Below are positions 7,401 through 15,798 of a stretch of 17,774 nt of DNA, one piece after another. The DNA lies in the NCBI GenBank assembly GCA_027306745.1, contig DAHUZD010000043.1, forward strand, positions 1 to 17,774. Reading direction: 5' to 3'. This DNA comes from Acidobacteriaceae bacterium (lineage in GTDB: Bacteria; Acidobacteriota; Terriglobia; Terriglobales; Acidobacteriaceae). Every line of letters begins with the position of its first letter. The first letter of the stretch is position 1. The notes under the pieces are model-generated. The model made no database searches, had not been told where the DNA came from, and saw nothing but the letters and a program-made list of their open reading frames with translations. The translations under genes and the position numbers were made by a program.

Positions 7401-8362
7401 ATACGCTCAACTCGCAGCATGCAGCACAGACGGCTGCACCACCCGCTGGCCCACTGGTGGAGTGCGTGCCCAATTTTTCTGAGGGCGCGGATCCAGAGGC
7501 CGTGCGCGCCATCGTACGCGCCATGCAGGTGGAGGGCGTCTCGCTGCTGGACTGGTCGCTGGACGATGACCATCATCGCTCCGTGGTCACACTGGCCGGT
7601 GAGCCGCAGGCCGTGCTGGAGGCTGCCGTGCGCGGCGTGGGCAAGGCTGCGGAGTTGATTGATCTGACCCGCCAGCAGGGCGCGCATCCGCGCATTGGCG
7701 CAGCCGACGTGCTGCCGTTTGTGCCGCTGCAAGGCATCACCCTGCCTCAGGCGGTGCTGCTGGCCCATCGCGCGGGGCAGGAGATTTGGAAGCGCTATCG
7801 CATCCCGGTTTATTTTTATGAGGCCGCCGCTACGCGCCCAGACCGCTCGCTGCTGGAAGATGTTCGGCGCGGACAGTTTGAGGGCTTGCGCCGTGAGTCC
7901 GTCAACAACCCGGCGCGCAGGCCGGACGTGGGTGGCCCATCCCTGCACCCCACCGCGGGAGCCTGCGCCGTGGGTGCACGGCAACTTTTAATCGCGTGCA
8001 ACGTTTATCTGAATACAAAGGATGTGGCCGTGGCCCGCGCCGTGGCCCGGGAGGTGCGCGCATCCAGCGGCGGACTGGCCGGCGTAAAAGCATTGGGCCT
8101 TTCCGTGGATAGCCGCGCACAGGTGTCGATGAACATTACCGATTTTCGCCGCACACCCATCAGCCGCGTCTACGCCGCCGTGGCCCAAGCCGCGCAGCAC
8201 GCAGGCGCGGAGCCAGAGGAAGTCGAGCTAATCGGCTTGATACCAGAAGCTGCGCTGGAGCCGGGCAGCGACTGGATGCGCCGGGTGCGCGGCGTGCCGC
8301 TGCAAGAGCGGACGATCGAGCGTAAACTGAAGTCGCCGCTGGACTGGCCGCAACAGGGCTGA
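7391..8362 (+). CDS. ftcD: Glutamate formimidoyltransferase
   Basis: The 323-residue product carries the family blocks PLVECVPNFSEG (residues 21-32), DDDHHRSVVTLAG, GAHPRIGAADVLPFVP (97-112), PVYFYEAAATR and RRPDVGGPSLHPTAG. It transfers the formimino group of N-formimidoyl-glutamate (histidine degradation) to tetrahydrofolate; the related reaction with formyl groups is also known. Size fits the stand-alone transferase, without the cyclodeaminase half found in animals. No ATG precedes the conserved N-terminus in frame; GTG 7391 (GGAT 7 nt upstream) or GTG 7388 is the likely start, overlapping the PagL-like gene's stop by about 10 nt, which suggests coupled translation. No other hut genes are in the window. 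Confidence 0.93.
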   Translation: MEVDTLNSQHAAQTAAPPAGPLVECVPNFSEGADPEAVRAIVRAMQVEGVSLLDWSLDDDHHRSVVTLAGEPQAVLEAAVRGVGKAAELIDLTRQQGAHPRIGAADVLPFVPLQGITLPQAVLLAHRAGQEIWKRYRIPVYFYEAAATRPDRSLLEDVRRGQFEGLRRESVNNPARRPDVGGPSLHPTAGACAVGARQLLIACNVYLNTKDVAVARAVAREVRASSGGLAGVKALGLSVDSRAQVSMNITDFRRTPISRVYAAVAQAAQHAGAEPEEVELIGLIPEAALEPGSDWMRRVRGVPLQERTIERKLKSPLDWPQQG

Positions 8363-8438
8363 AGCCCCGGCCACAACGGCCCGCGCAGGCATTGCGCCGC
8401 AAGATTCATTTTGAAAGATGGACTGAAGGAGATTCCCT

Positions 8439-9404
8439 GTGAAATTTGCATCGCGTACTTTCCCCCTGTGTCTGGCCGCTGCTGCGCTCGTCTTTGCCTG
8501 CGCAGTGCCACTGCTGGCCTCGCCGCTGGCCACAGAGTCCCAGGCCGCGCTGCCCTATGACGTGCAGCAGTTGATCGTGGTTGATTATCAGCAGATGATC
8601 AACTCCAACGTCGCCATGCAACTGCAAAAGCGCGTACTGCCGCCCGACCTCAAGCGACTGCAAGATGCCCTGCAGACCTCTGGCATTGACGTGGCCCAAA
8701 GCGTGGATCAACTGGCATTCGCCTCCTACCGCATGCCGAAGTCTGAAGGCGTCAGCATCGTTGGCATCGCCAGCGGGCAGTTCCCCACCACGGACATACT
8801 GGCCAACTTCAAAAAGAAAAAGATCAAGGGCACCAAGGTGCGTAACTCCATGATCTATCCAATGGGCAGCAGCGGCATGTCCGTTGTCTTTCCGAATCAG
8901 ACAACGATGATCTTCGGCTCGCTGGAATCCGTGAAGGCCTCGCTGGACGCGCGCGACAGCATCTCGCCCAGTTTTTTGACCAACAATGAAATGCAGAATT
9001 TGATTCCGCCCACGCAGAATGAGGCCGTCTGGAGCATTCTCGACAGCAAGGGCACACGCACCATGATGCAGTCGGTCATGGGCGGCGCAGCGGCGCAGGT
9101 GGCAGACTTCAGCGCGGTGCAGAAACGTCTGCTCGGCTCACGCTACACCATGGATTTTGAGCATGGCGTCAAATTCAATCTGGATGTGATGACGCCGGAC
9201 GTGATCTCTGCGGCCACCATGTCTTCCGTGCTCAGCGCAGCAGCGCTCTACAAAAAGATGGGCGCAACGCCGGCGGAGAAAACCGCCATTGACGACACCA
9301 ACATCACCTCGACCGGCAGCACGCTGGAAGTTCATGTCTCGGCGTCAGACAACGACTTCGCTACGCTGCTGCAATCATCGCTCTTTCAGTCGGTGGTGCA
9401 CTAA
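8439..9404 (+). CDS. Secreted protein of unknown function
   Basis: The 321-residue product has a clear signal peptide (hydrophobic LCLAAAALVFACAVPLLA, likely cleavage near ASPLA) and no further membrane segment. I do not recognise a family with confidence. The mature part alternates short beta-like stretches with helices (VQQLIVVDYQQMI, KSEGVSIVGIASGQF, MSVVFPNQTTMIFGSLESVKASLD), a pattern reminiscent of DUF3352-like periplasmic proteins, but that is a guess. The GTG start at 8439 is supported by AAGGAG 8 nt upstream and by the signal peptide following at once. It lies 76 nt after ftcD, so it may be co-transcribed, and is last in the plus-strand group, ahead of a bidirectional stem-loop. Confidence 0.8.
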   Translation: MKFASRTFPLCLAAAALVFACAVPLLASPLATESQAALPYDVQQLIVVDYQQMINSNVAMQLQKRVLPPDLKRLQDALQTSGIDVAQSVDQLAFASYRMPKSEGVSIVGIASGQFPTTDILANFKKKKIKGTKVRNSMIYPMGSSGMSVVFPNQTTMIFGSLESVKASLDARDSISPSFLTNNEMQNLIPPTQNEAVWSILDSKGTRTMMQSVMGGAAAQVADFSAVQKRLLGSRYTMDFEHGVKFNLDVMTPDVISAATMSSVLSAAALYKKMGATPAEKTAIDDTNITSTGSTLEVHVSASDNDFATLLQSSLFQSVVH

Positions 9405-9456
9405 ACCGGAAGCGAAAACAAGCGAATCAACCGGCCCACCCGATCCAGCCAAATTC

Positions 9457-9492
9457 CCCATTCTAGCCGCGCTCTTTTGCGGCTAGAGTGGG
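9457..9492. repeat. Stem-loop repeat, copy 1, in a convergent gap (likely bidirectional terminator)
   Basis: CCCATTCTAGCCGC (9457-9470) pairs with GCGGCTAGAGTGGG (9479-9492): 14 bp with one T-G pair, loop GCTCTTTT. It lies 52 nt after the stop of the plus-strand secreted protein and 43 nt beyond the stop of the minus-strand lipoprotein. An almost identical copy occurs at 11048-11082. Confidence 0.8.
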
Positions 9493-9535
9493 AAATGATC
9501 CTTCCGAAAATTCACGCCAGCGTTACGATCCACAC

Positions 9536-9913
9536 CTACGGTTTCAACTGCTCATCCCAATGCACTGCGCCCGCGCCATCGATATGAATCGTCAGCGTCC
9601 CTTCCTGTCCTTCGGCGATGCGTGGGCCTGTGGATCTGTGCGCGTGCAGTGCGCTGTCCAAGTATTGAATTTGCAGATTGCCTGCCCCTTGAATTTCGAA
9701 GTGATAGGGAAACGCTCCGCCCGGCGGCAAACTGGAAATCCCAAAGCTGGCGCTGGGATAATCCACCTCAATGTTTTGCAGCGGCGCTGCGCCATCGTTG
9801 ACCACCGTAGCCTGCACCACATGCGATCGGCAGCCCGCAAGCGCCACCGAGCAAACCAGGGCCGCTCCAGCGGCAATTCTTCTCTGCTGCAAATGAAACT
9901 TCCGCGCACCCAT
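9536..9913 (-). CDS. Small lipoprotein of unknown function
   Basis: The 125-residue product has a lipoprotein signal peptide: basic n-region (MGARKFHLQQRR), hydrophobic core and lipobox LAGC with the lipidated Cys at 28. The mature part (VVQATVVNDGAAPLQNIEVDYPSA...) resembles a single beta-sandwich of about 90 residues; I do not recognise a named family. The start at 9913 is preferred over 9973 because it gives a standard lipoprotein signal; it has no proper Shine-Dalgarno spacing but a TACACT box exactly 6 nt upstream (9920-9925), so it may be read from a leaderless mRNA. It follows lpxD by 60 nt on the same strand. Whether it acts with lipid A synthesis is unknown. Confidence 0.72.
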   Translation of the reverse strand: MGARKFHLQQRRIAAGAALVCSVALAGCRSHVVQATVVNDGAAPLQNIEVDYPSASFGISSLPPGGAFPYHFEIQGAGNLQIQYLDSALHAHRSTGPRIAEGQEGTLTIHIDGAGAVHWDEQLKP

Positions 9914-9919
9914 GCTTCC

Positions 9920-9925
9920 AGTGTA
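9920..9925 (-). promoter_or_regulatory. -10-like box positioned for leaderless transcription of the lipoprotein gene
   Basis: On the minus strand TACACT is followed by 6 nt and then the ATG at 9913, placing transcription start at the A of the start codon. It is the weaker companion of the same arrangement at lpxD. Confidence 0.35.
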
Positions 9926-9973
9926 GCGGCTACGGCATGCCTGCGGCACTCTCATGCTGGCGGATGAGGCCAA

Positions 9974-10969
9974 TCATTCCTTATTTTTGGGCAGCAGCTT
10001 CACCATCTCTGGCAAGCGCCGCATGGCCGCCGAACAGCGCAGCCACAGGCGCTGCTCCATCGCCGGGGTTCCGCCCACCACTTGGCCCGGCGGCACATCG
10101 CCCGGAACGCCGGCCTGCGCCAGCAGCACCGCGCCGTCGCCGATGGTGCAATGGCCAGCCACGCCCACCTGCCCTGCGACTATGACGTTGCGGCCTACAT
10201 GCGTGGAGCCAGCCAGCCCGGTCTGCGAGCAGAGCAGCGTATTTTCTCCCACGCTGGAGCCATGCCCCACCTGGGTCAGATTGTCGATCTTGACGCCGCG
10301 ATCGATTCGCGTTTGGCCAACACTGGCGCGATCCACGCAGGCATTGGCCTGCACCTCCACCGCGTCGCCCAGCATGGTGACGCCCGACTGCGGAATCTTG
10401 TGCCAGTCGCCCTGGTCATTTTTGGCAAAGCCAAAGCCATCGGCCCCAATCACTGCGCCATTTTGCAGAATCACATCATCACCCAGACGGCAGCCCTCAC
10501 GCACCACGGCGTGCGCGTGCGCCAAAAAACGATGGCCAATCTGCGCCCTTTCGTAAATCACCACATGCGGCAGCAGCACGCAGTCATCACCCAGCGTCAC
10601 GTTGGCCCCGATCACCACATACGCGCCCACATGGCAATTGCGGCCCAGCCGCGCCGTCGCGTCGATGACGGCTGTGGGATGAATTCCCGGCGTATGTTTT
10701 GGCATGGAGTGCAGCAACGCAATGGCGCGGGCAAAGGCCAGATAAGGATTTTTCAGCCGCAGCGTTGCCGCGGAGATGGCCGGAAAATCTTCCTGCACCA
10801 AAACCGCCGCGGCCCGTGTGCTATGCGCCAGCCGCGCATACTTCGGGTTGGCAACAAATGTCACGTGTCCCGGCCCGGCCTCTTCAATGCCAGCCACGCC
10901 GGTGATCTCCTGCTCCGGGTCACCTTCCAAACGCGCGCCCAGTTGCTGCGCCAGTTCGCTCAGTTTCAT
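9974..10969 (-). CDS. lpxD: UDP-3-O-(3-hydroxyacyl)glucosamine N-acyltransferase
   Basis: The 331-residue enzyme adds the N-linked hydroxyacyl chain in the third step of lipid A synthesis, using acyl-ACP in the cytoplasm. The N-terminal uridine-binding domain starts MKLSELAQQLGARLEGDPE and includes GHVTFVANPKYA and a variable VLVQEDFP stretch. From about residue 95 the left-handed beta-helix shows many hexapeptide repeats (for example ARLGRNCHVGAYVVIGANVTLG). The motif GADGFGFA (175-182) and DNLTQVGHG with the catalytic His at 236 are present. Length is normal for the family. ATG 10969 matches the family N-terminus; ATG 10993 would add eight unlike residues. No Shine-Dalgarno is visible, but TACAAT lies exactly 6 nt upstream. 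Other lpx genes are absent from the window. Confidence 0.96.
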   Translation of the reverse strand: MKLSELAQQLGARLEGDPEQEITGVAGIEEAGPGHVTFVANPKYARLAHSTRAAAVLVQEDFPAISAATLRLKNPYLAFARAIALLHSMPKHTPGIHPTAVIDATARLGRNCHVGAYVVIGANVTLGDDCVLLPHVVIYERAQIGHRFLAHAHAVVREGCRLGDDVILQNGAVIGADGFGFAKNDQGDWHKIPQSGVTMLGDAVEVQANACVDRASVGQTRIDRGVKIDNLTQVGHGSSVGENTLLCSQTGLAGSTHVGRNVIVAGQVGVAGHCTIGDGAVLLAQAGVPGDVPPGQVVGGTPAMEQRLWLRCSAAMRRLPEMVKLLPKNKE

Positions 10970-10975
10970 GTTGCG

Positions 10976-10981
10976 ATTGTA
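10976..10981 (-). promoter_or_regulatory. -10 box positioned for leaderless transcription of lpxD
   Basis: TACAAT (5 of 6 to consensus) on the minus strand is followed by CGCAAC and then ATG, so the predicted first transcribed base is the A of the start codon. There is no Shine-Dalgarno between them. No clear -35 is seen. Confidence 0.5.
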
Positions 10982-11047
10982 GTAGAGCCACACGTCGCGC
11001 GCGATCCCCAGAGCATTTTCACGTCCGTGTTTACAAATTCAGGGTGC

Positions 11048-11082
11048 CCCATTCTAGCCGCGCTCTTTGCGGCTAGAGTGGG
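11048..11082. repeat. Stem-loop repeat, copy 2
   Basis: The arms CCCATTCTAGCCGC (11048-11061) and GCGGCTAGAGTGGG (11069-11082) are identical to those at 9457-9492; the loop GCTCTTT is one T shorter. It lies between the kinase terminator and the lpxD promoter, so it is not simply the terminator of a convergent pair here. Confidence 0.8.
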
Positions 11083-11132
11083 AGGCCGCAACGCCCTCAC
11101 GACCGTAAACGCCGGGACTGAAAATACTCTGG

Positions 11133-11173
11133 AAAAATGTAACGGGCCAGAGAGTCTCCCTCCCTGGCCCGTT
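11133..11173 (-). terminator. Rho-independent terminator of the P-loop kinase gene
   Basis: Read on the minus strand, AACGGGCCAG and CTGGCCCGTT form a perfect 10-bp stem with a 13-nt loop, followed by ACATTTTT. It begins 22 nt after the kinase stop, so transcription should end before lpxD. Confidence 0.85.
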
Positions 11174-11195
11174 TGTATACCGGCTGCATCGTGCT

Positions 11196-11987
11196 TTACG
11201 CCTGCGTGGTTTCGGCACCCTCTGCGCCTTTGACGCGCACCACGGTGATCTTGTGGAAGCCCTCTTTGAAGCTGGGCGGGCGCAGCCGTTCAGCCATGGC
11301 GCGCAGCGTTGGCTCATTCACGGTGCGCTCACGGCGCTGGTTGCGCTCGATGCAGACTTCGATGGGCACGTCAAAAAAGACGGCCTGCACTTCAAAGCCG
11401 AAGCTGCGCGCCATCTTGATCCACTGGCGGCGCTCATGGGGCGAAAGATTCGTCGCGTCCACGTAATTCCACGGCATTTTGGCAATGAGGCGCGCGCGCA
11501 ACAGCGAGCGCAGCGTGGAGAAGACCAGCCCCTGATAGCGCTGCTCCGTGATGTCGTCAAACAGGATGCTGCGCAGCATGTCGCTGGACAACGGCGTGAC
11601 GCCGCGGCGCTTGAACCAGGTCGTCTTGCCGGAACCGGGCAGGCCAATGGCCAGCACCACATATCCCTTGGGCGCGCGTGCAGCCTGGGGCGCAGCGGGC
11701 GGAGCGGCAGGAGCCGCCAGAGACTCCGGCTGAGTCTCCATCACCAGATGGCCCTCCCCCGAACTGGAGCTGGTGTGCCCCGTTGCGTGTGGGGCGGCGT
11801 AGGTGGCGTCGGGGACAGATGCGACTGCGCCAGGCTCCGCAACGGAACCGGCTGCCATATAAGTGGGTTGCAGCGGCGCAGGCTGATTCTGGGGCAGTTC
11901 CTGGCCAATTTTTCCAGTGGACTCCGAGTTATTCGGTCCACGCTTTGAGCGACGTCTCATGAATCGGTCGCGCATCCAATTGCGCAT
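11196..11987 (-). CDS. P-loop polynucleotide-kinase-like protein (AAA_33 type)
   Basis: The 263-residue product has an Arg-rich N-terminus (MRNWMRDRFMRRRSKRG), a linker of about 75 residues rich in Pro, Ala, Ser and Gly, and then a kinase domain. Walker A is GLPGSGKTT (115-123). It is followed by PLSSDMLRSILFDD, YVDATNLSPHERRQWIKMA, a strand VQAVFFDVPIEVCIERNQRRER and RPPSFKEGFHKITVV, the order seen in bacterial polynucleotide kinase and related phosphotransferase domains. The real acceptor (RNA, DNA, nucleoside, sugar or protein) cannot be told; no phosphatase or ligase domain is attached. The start is uncertain: ATG 11987 is chosen because a TACAAG box lies 6 nt upstream, but ATGs at 12005, 11975 and 11960 are possible. 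Divergent from gap. Confidence 0.78.
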   Translation of the reverse strand: MRNWMRDRFMRRRSKRGPNNSESTGKIGQELPQNQPAPLQPTYMAAGSVAEPGAVASVPDATYAAPHATGHTSSSSGEGHLVMETQPESLAAPAAPPAAPQAARAPKGYVVLAIGLPGSGKTTWFKRRGVTPLSSDMLRSILFDDITEQRYQGLVFSTLRSLLRARLIAKMPWNYVDATNLSPHERRQWIKMARSFGFEVQAVFFDVPIEVCIERNQRRERTVNEPTLRAMAERLRPPSFKEGFHKITVVRVKGAEGAETTQA

Positions 11988-11993
11988 ACCGCG

Positions 11994-11999
11994 CTTGTA
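11994..11999 (-). promoter_or_regulatory. -10-like box 6 nt before the kinase start candidate
   Basis: TACAAG-CGCGGT-ATG on the minus strand mirrors TACAAT-CGCAAC-ATG at lpxD. The last base departs from the usual T, so this is weak support taken alone. Confidence 0.25.
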
Positions 12000-12165
12000 A
12001 CACATTGCAGCCCATGGCCGCAAATTTTCCTCCGGATTTCCAGATTTTTCCCACATACCGCCCACAGGCTTCCCCTGGCCGCCGCGCCCAGCCAACCGGG
12101 CCTCGGCCGGGGCCAAATCACGGGCCAGACCGGCCGACGTCACACACAAACCGCGCCCGCTCCCA

Positions 12166-12171
12166 TACAAT
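12166..12171 (+). promoter_or_regulatory. -10 promoter element of the gap-rid-pgk-tpi cluster
   Basis: TACAAT, 5 of 6 to consensus, would start transcription near 12178 and leave a leader of about 67 nt before gap. The -35 region is poor. It is the best candidate in the gap between the kinase and gap genes. Confidence 0.45.
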
Positions 12172-12229
12172 AAAGGCAGACACAGGATCTGAGGATCATT
12201 CCCGCGTCCTACCACAACGCTTGAACTGA

Positions 12230-13252
<1,023 letters not shown>

Positions 13253-13278
13253 TTCCGGCGTATTCCCGTTACACTACA

Positions 13279-13308
13279 GAGGGGCTGCCTGGCAACATGC
13301 AGTCCCTC
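13279..13308 (+). promoter_or_regulatory. Stem-loop between gap and the rid-like gene
   Basis: GAGGGGCTGC (13279-13288) pairs with GCAGTCCCTC (13299-13308), 10 bp with one G-T pair and a 10-nt loop. It starts 27 nt after the gap stop and has no T-tract. It may protect the gap mRNA 3' end or partly terminate, lowering expression of the downstream genes relative to gap; that role is inference. Confidence 0.5.
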
Positions 13309-13357
13309 GATCTCTGCACACTGGAACCATTTCTGCCTGAAGGAACGAACGATTCAC

Positions 13358-13732
13358 ATGCGGCAAAACTTCGCAGGCTCCTCCCCATACGAACCGGTCA
13401 TTGGCTTTTCCCGCGCTGTGCGCATGGGCAACGTTGTGCATGTCTCCGGTACCGGGCCGGTCGGCCTGGACACATCCCGCGCCGATGCGGCCGAACAAAC
13501 CCGCCACGTATTGGGCATCATCCGCAACACGCTGGCGCAGGCCGGGGCCAAGCTGGATGATGTTGTCCGCACTCGCATTTTTCTGGCCCACGCCGAGGAT
13601 TGGGAATCCGTAGGCCGCGCCCACGGCGAGTTCTTCGGCTCCATCCGCCCGGCGACCACCATGGTGGCCGTCCAGTTGCTCGATCCCACATGGCGCATTG
13701 AAATTGAGGCTGAGGCCATTCTGGCCGGCTAA
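13358..13732 (+). CDS. Rid-family (YjgF/YER057c/UK114) protein
   Basis: The 124-residue protein matches the small trimeric Rid fold: FSRAVRMGNVVHVSGTGPVG, QTRHVLGIIRNTLAQAGAKLDDVVRTRIFL, then FFGSIRPATTMVAVQLLDPTWRIEIEAEAIL. True RidA enzymes hydrolyse reactive imine/enamine intermediates and need an Arg in a P-x-R-S type motif. Here that segment reads RPATTMV, without an Arg at the expected place after Pro, so it probably belongs to one of the non-RidA subgroups with unknown activity. AAGGA lies about 13 nt before the ATG, a loose spacing. It sits between gap and pgk, 105 nt after gap and 23 nt before pgk, so it is probably co-expressed with glycolysis. Confidence 0.9.
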   Translation: MRQNFAGSSPYEPVIGFSRAVRMGNVVHVSGTGPVGLDTSRADAAEQTRHVLGIIRNTLAQAGAKLDDVVRTRIFLAHAEDWESVGRAHGEFFGSIRPATTMVAVQLLDPTWRIEIEAEAILAG

Positions 13733-13755
13733 GGAAGGCTGAACGGTACACCATC

Positions 13756-14973
13756 ATGTCCAAACTCTCCATCCGCGATCTTTCCCTAGAAAATAAGCGC
13801 GTCTTTGTCCGCGTGGACTTCATCGTCCCGCTCTCAGAAGACGGAACCACCATCACCGATGACACGCGCATCCGCGAGACGCTGCCCACCATTGAGTACG
13901 CGCTGCGGCACAAGGCCAAGCTGATTCTGGCCTCGCACCTGGGCCGCCCCAAGGGCAAGCCCAACCCGAAGATGAGCCTGCGCCCCATTGTGGACCGGCT
14001 GCGCCCGATGATCGACAAGTGTCTTGGCCAGGAGGTCAACGTCGGCTTCGCGCCTGACTGCGTGGGCGAAACCGCGGAGGAGCTGGCGGGCAAGCTGGAG
14101 TCGGGCCAAGTGCTGCTGCTGGAAAATCTGCGCTTCCACGCCGAGGAAGAGGCCAACGACGCAGCCTTCGCGCAAAAGCTGGCCAAGCTCTGTGACGTGT
14201 ACGTCAACGACGCCTTTGGCAGCGCCCACCGCGCGCACGCCTCCACGGAGGGCATCACGCATCACGTGGCGCAATCCGCCGCCGGCCTGTTGATGGAAAA
14301 AGAATTGACCTACATGGGCAAGGCGCTCACGGAGCCGGACCGCCCCTTCGTCGCCATTCTCGGCGGCGCCAAGGTCTCCGACAAAATCCAGGTCATCCAG
14401 AACCTGCTCAACAAGGTGGATGCTCTGCTCATCGGCGGCGGCATGGCCTACACATTCTTAAAGGCGCAGGGCCAGAACACCGGCAAGTCGCTGCTAGAGG
14501 CCGATAAGCTCGACGTGGCTCGCCACGCCATGGAAGCCGCCAAGGCCAAGGGCGTGCGCTTTTTGCTGCCCGTCGATCACATCCTCGCCGACAAGTTTGC
14601 CCCCAACGCCAAAACACAAACCTTCGAAGGTACCGGCGACTTCCCCGCAGAGTGGATGGCGCTGGACATTGGACCCAAGACCATCGCGCTCTTCACCCAA
14701 GAAATCGCCGAGGCCAGCACCATCGTCTGGAACGGCCCCATGGGCGTTTTTGAAATGTCGGCCTTTGCGCGCGGCACCATGCAAGTGGCCCGCGCCGTGG
14801 CCGCCAATGCTGACGCCACATCCATCGGCGGCGGCGGAGACTCCGTGGCCGCTGTGCAGCAGTCCGGCGTGGCCGATAAAATCACGCACATCTCCACCGG
14901 AGGTGGTGCATCCTTGGAATTCCTGGAAGGGAAAAAACTGCCGGGCGTTGAAGCCCTGACGGAGAAAAAGTAA
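13756..14973 (+). CDS. pgk: Phosphoglycerate kinase
   Basis: The 405-residue enzyme makes ATP and 3-phosphoglycerate from 1,3-bisphosphoglycerate. Recognisable blocks are [95 protein letters not shown] and the C-terminal nucleotide loop [11 protein letters not shown]. Length is typical. One residue is odd: the family motif RVDFNVP reads RVDFIVP, with Ile23 (codon ATC) where an Asn contacts the 3-phosphoglycerate in well-studied enzymes. An AAGGAAGG sits about 17 nt before ATG 13756, at the stop of the previous gene, so initiation may rely on coupling. tpiA follows 2 nt after its stop. Confidence 0.97.
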   Translation: MSKLSIRDLSLENKRVFVRVDFIVPLSEDGTTITDDTRIRETLPTIEYALRHKAKLILASHLGRPKGKPNPKMSLRPIVDRLRPMIDKCLGQEVNVGFAPDCVGETAEELAGKLESGQVLLLENLRFHAEEEANDAAFAQKLAKLCDVYVNDAFGSAHRAHASTEGITHHVAQSAAGLLMEKELTYMGKALTEPDRPFVAILGGAKVSDKIQVIQNLLNKVDALLIGGGMAYTFLKAQGQNTGKSLLEADKLDVARHAMEAAKAKGVRFLLPVDHILADKFAPNAKTQTFEGTGDFPAEWMALDIGPKTIALFTQEIAEASTIVWNGPMGVFEMSAFARGTMQVARAVAANADATSIGGGGDSVAAVQQSGVADKITHISTGGGASLEFLEGKKLPGVEALTEKK

Positions 14974-14975
14974 CA

Positions 14976-15740
14976 ATGAGCCAGCGCAAACCGCTGATTG
15001 CCGCCAATTGGAAGATGTACAAAACCGCCAGCGAGGCTACGGCCTTTGTGCAGGCCTTCGCTCCCCTCGTCCAGGGGCACACACGCGATGAGATCACGCT
15101 CTGCGTGCCGTTTCTTGCCATCCCCGCTGTAGTGGCAGCCACGCACGGCACCCACGTCCACGTTGGCGGACAGAACATGTACTGGCAAGAGGAAGGCGCC
15201 TTCACCGGCGAAACCTCCGCACCCATGTTGCACGCCGCCGGATGCACACACGTCATCCTCGGCCACTCCGAACGCCGCCAGTTCTTCGGCGAGACCGATG
15301 AGACCGTCAACCAGAAACTGCACACCGCGCTGAAGCACAAGCTGGTGCCCATCGTCTGCGTCGGAGAATTGTTGGCTGAGCGCGAAGGCGGAAAAACGGA
15401 AGAAGTGCTGCTGCGCCAAACCACGCGCTCCCTGGCCGGCCTCACCGCAGAGACCGCCCGCACAGTCGTCATCGCCTATGAGCCGGTCTGGGCCATCGGC
15501 ACCGGCAAGACCGCCACGCCAGAGATGGCCGCTGAAGCGCACGTCATCATCCGCAGCCAGGTGGCGCGCATGTTGGGCCGTGATGCTGCCGAAGCCATGC
15601 GCATCCTGTACGGCGGCAGCGTCAAGCCGGATAACGCCGCTTCCCTGCTCAACCAGCCGGAGATTGACGGCGCGCTCGTCGGCGGAGCCAGCCTCGATCC
15701 CAACTCCTTCGCCAAGATCGTCACCTACGCGCAGGCCTAA
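14976..15740 (+). CDS. tpiA: Triosephosphate isomerase
   Basis: The 254-residue enzyme interconverts dihydroxyacetone phosphate and glyceraldehyde-3-phosphate. The active-site set is complete: N11 and K13 in AANWKMYK, H97 in ILGHSERR, and E169 in AYEPVWAIGTGKTA, where loop 6 closes. YGGSVKPDN and LVGGASLDP bind the phosphate. Length is typical. The start lies 2 nt after the pgk stop, with GGAGA inside the pgk end as ribosome binding site, so translation is coupled. It is the last gene of the glycolytic cluster and is followed by a strong terminator. Confidence 0.98.
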   Translation: MSQRKPLIAANWKMYKTASEATAFVQAFAPLVQGHTRDEITLCVPFLAIPAVVAATHGTHVHVGGQNMYWQEEGAFTGETSAPMLHAAGCTHVILGHSERRQFFGETDETVNQKLHTALKHKLVPIVCVGELLAEREGGKTEEVLLRQTTRSLAGLTAETARTVVIAYEPVWAIGTGKTATPEMAAEAHVIIRSQVARMLGRDAAEAMRILYGGSVKPDNAASLLNQPEIDGALVGGASLDPNSFAKIVTYAQA

Positions 15741-15768
15741 CTCATCCTGTACGCGCAGGCACAACGAA

Positions 15769-15788
15769 GAGTCATTCTGAACGAAGCG
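15769..15788 (+). repeat. Dispersed GTCATTC-type repeat, copy A
   Basis: GAGTCATTCTGAACGAAGCG at this site is matched at 16509-16527 with one substitution and one deleted base. The continuation here (TAGCGGAGTGAAGAATCC) leads straight into the terminator stem. I associate this motif with repeats scattered through Terriglobia genomes; that is recollection, not a search. Confidence 0.6.
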
Positions 15789-15798
15789 TAGCGGAGTG

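Noticed and set aside
10970-10993. Alternative lpxD start 24 nt upstream
   Set aside because: The added residues do not match the family N-terminus and this start would lie upstream of the likely transcription start.
10082-11233. 383-codon open frame, plus strand
   Set aside because: Antisense of lpxD, crossing its promoter, the stem-loop repeat and the kinase terminator; no protein-like features.
15726-15760. 11-bp direct repeat TACGCGCAGGC spanning the tpiA stop (24-bp offset)
   Set aside because: Too short to be an attachment site and no mobile element is nearby; probably a small local duplication or chance.
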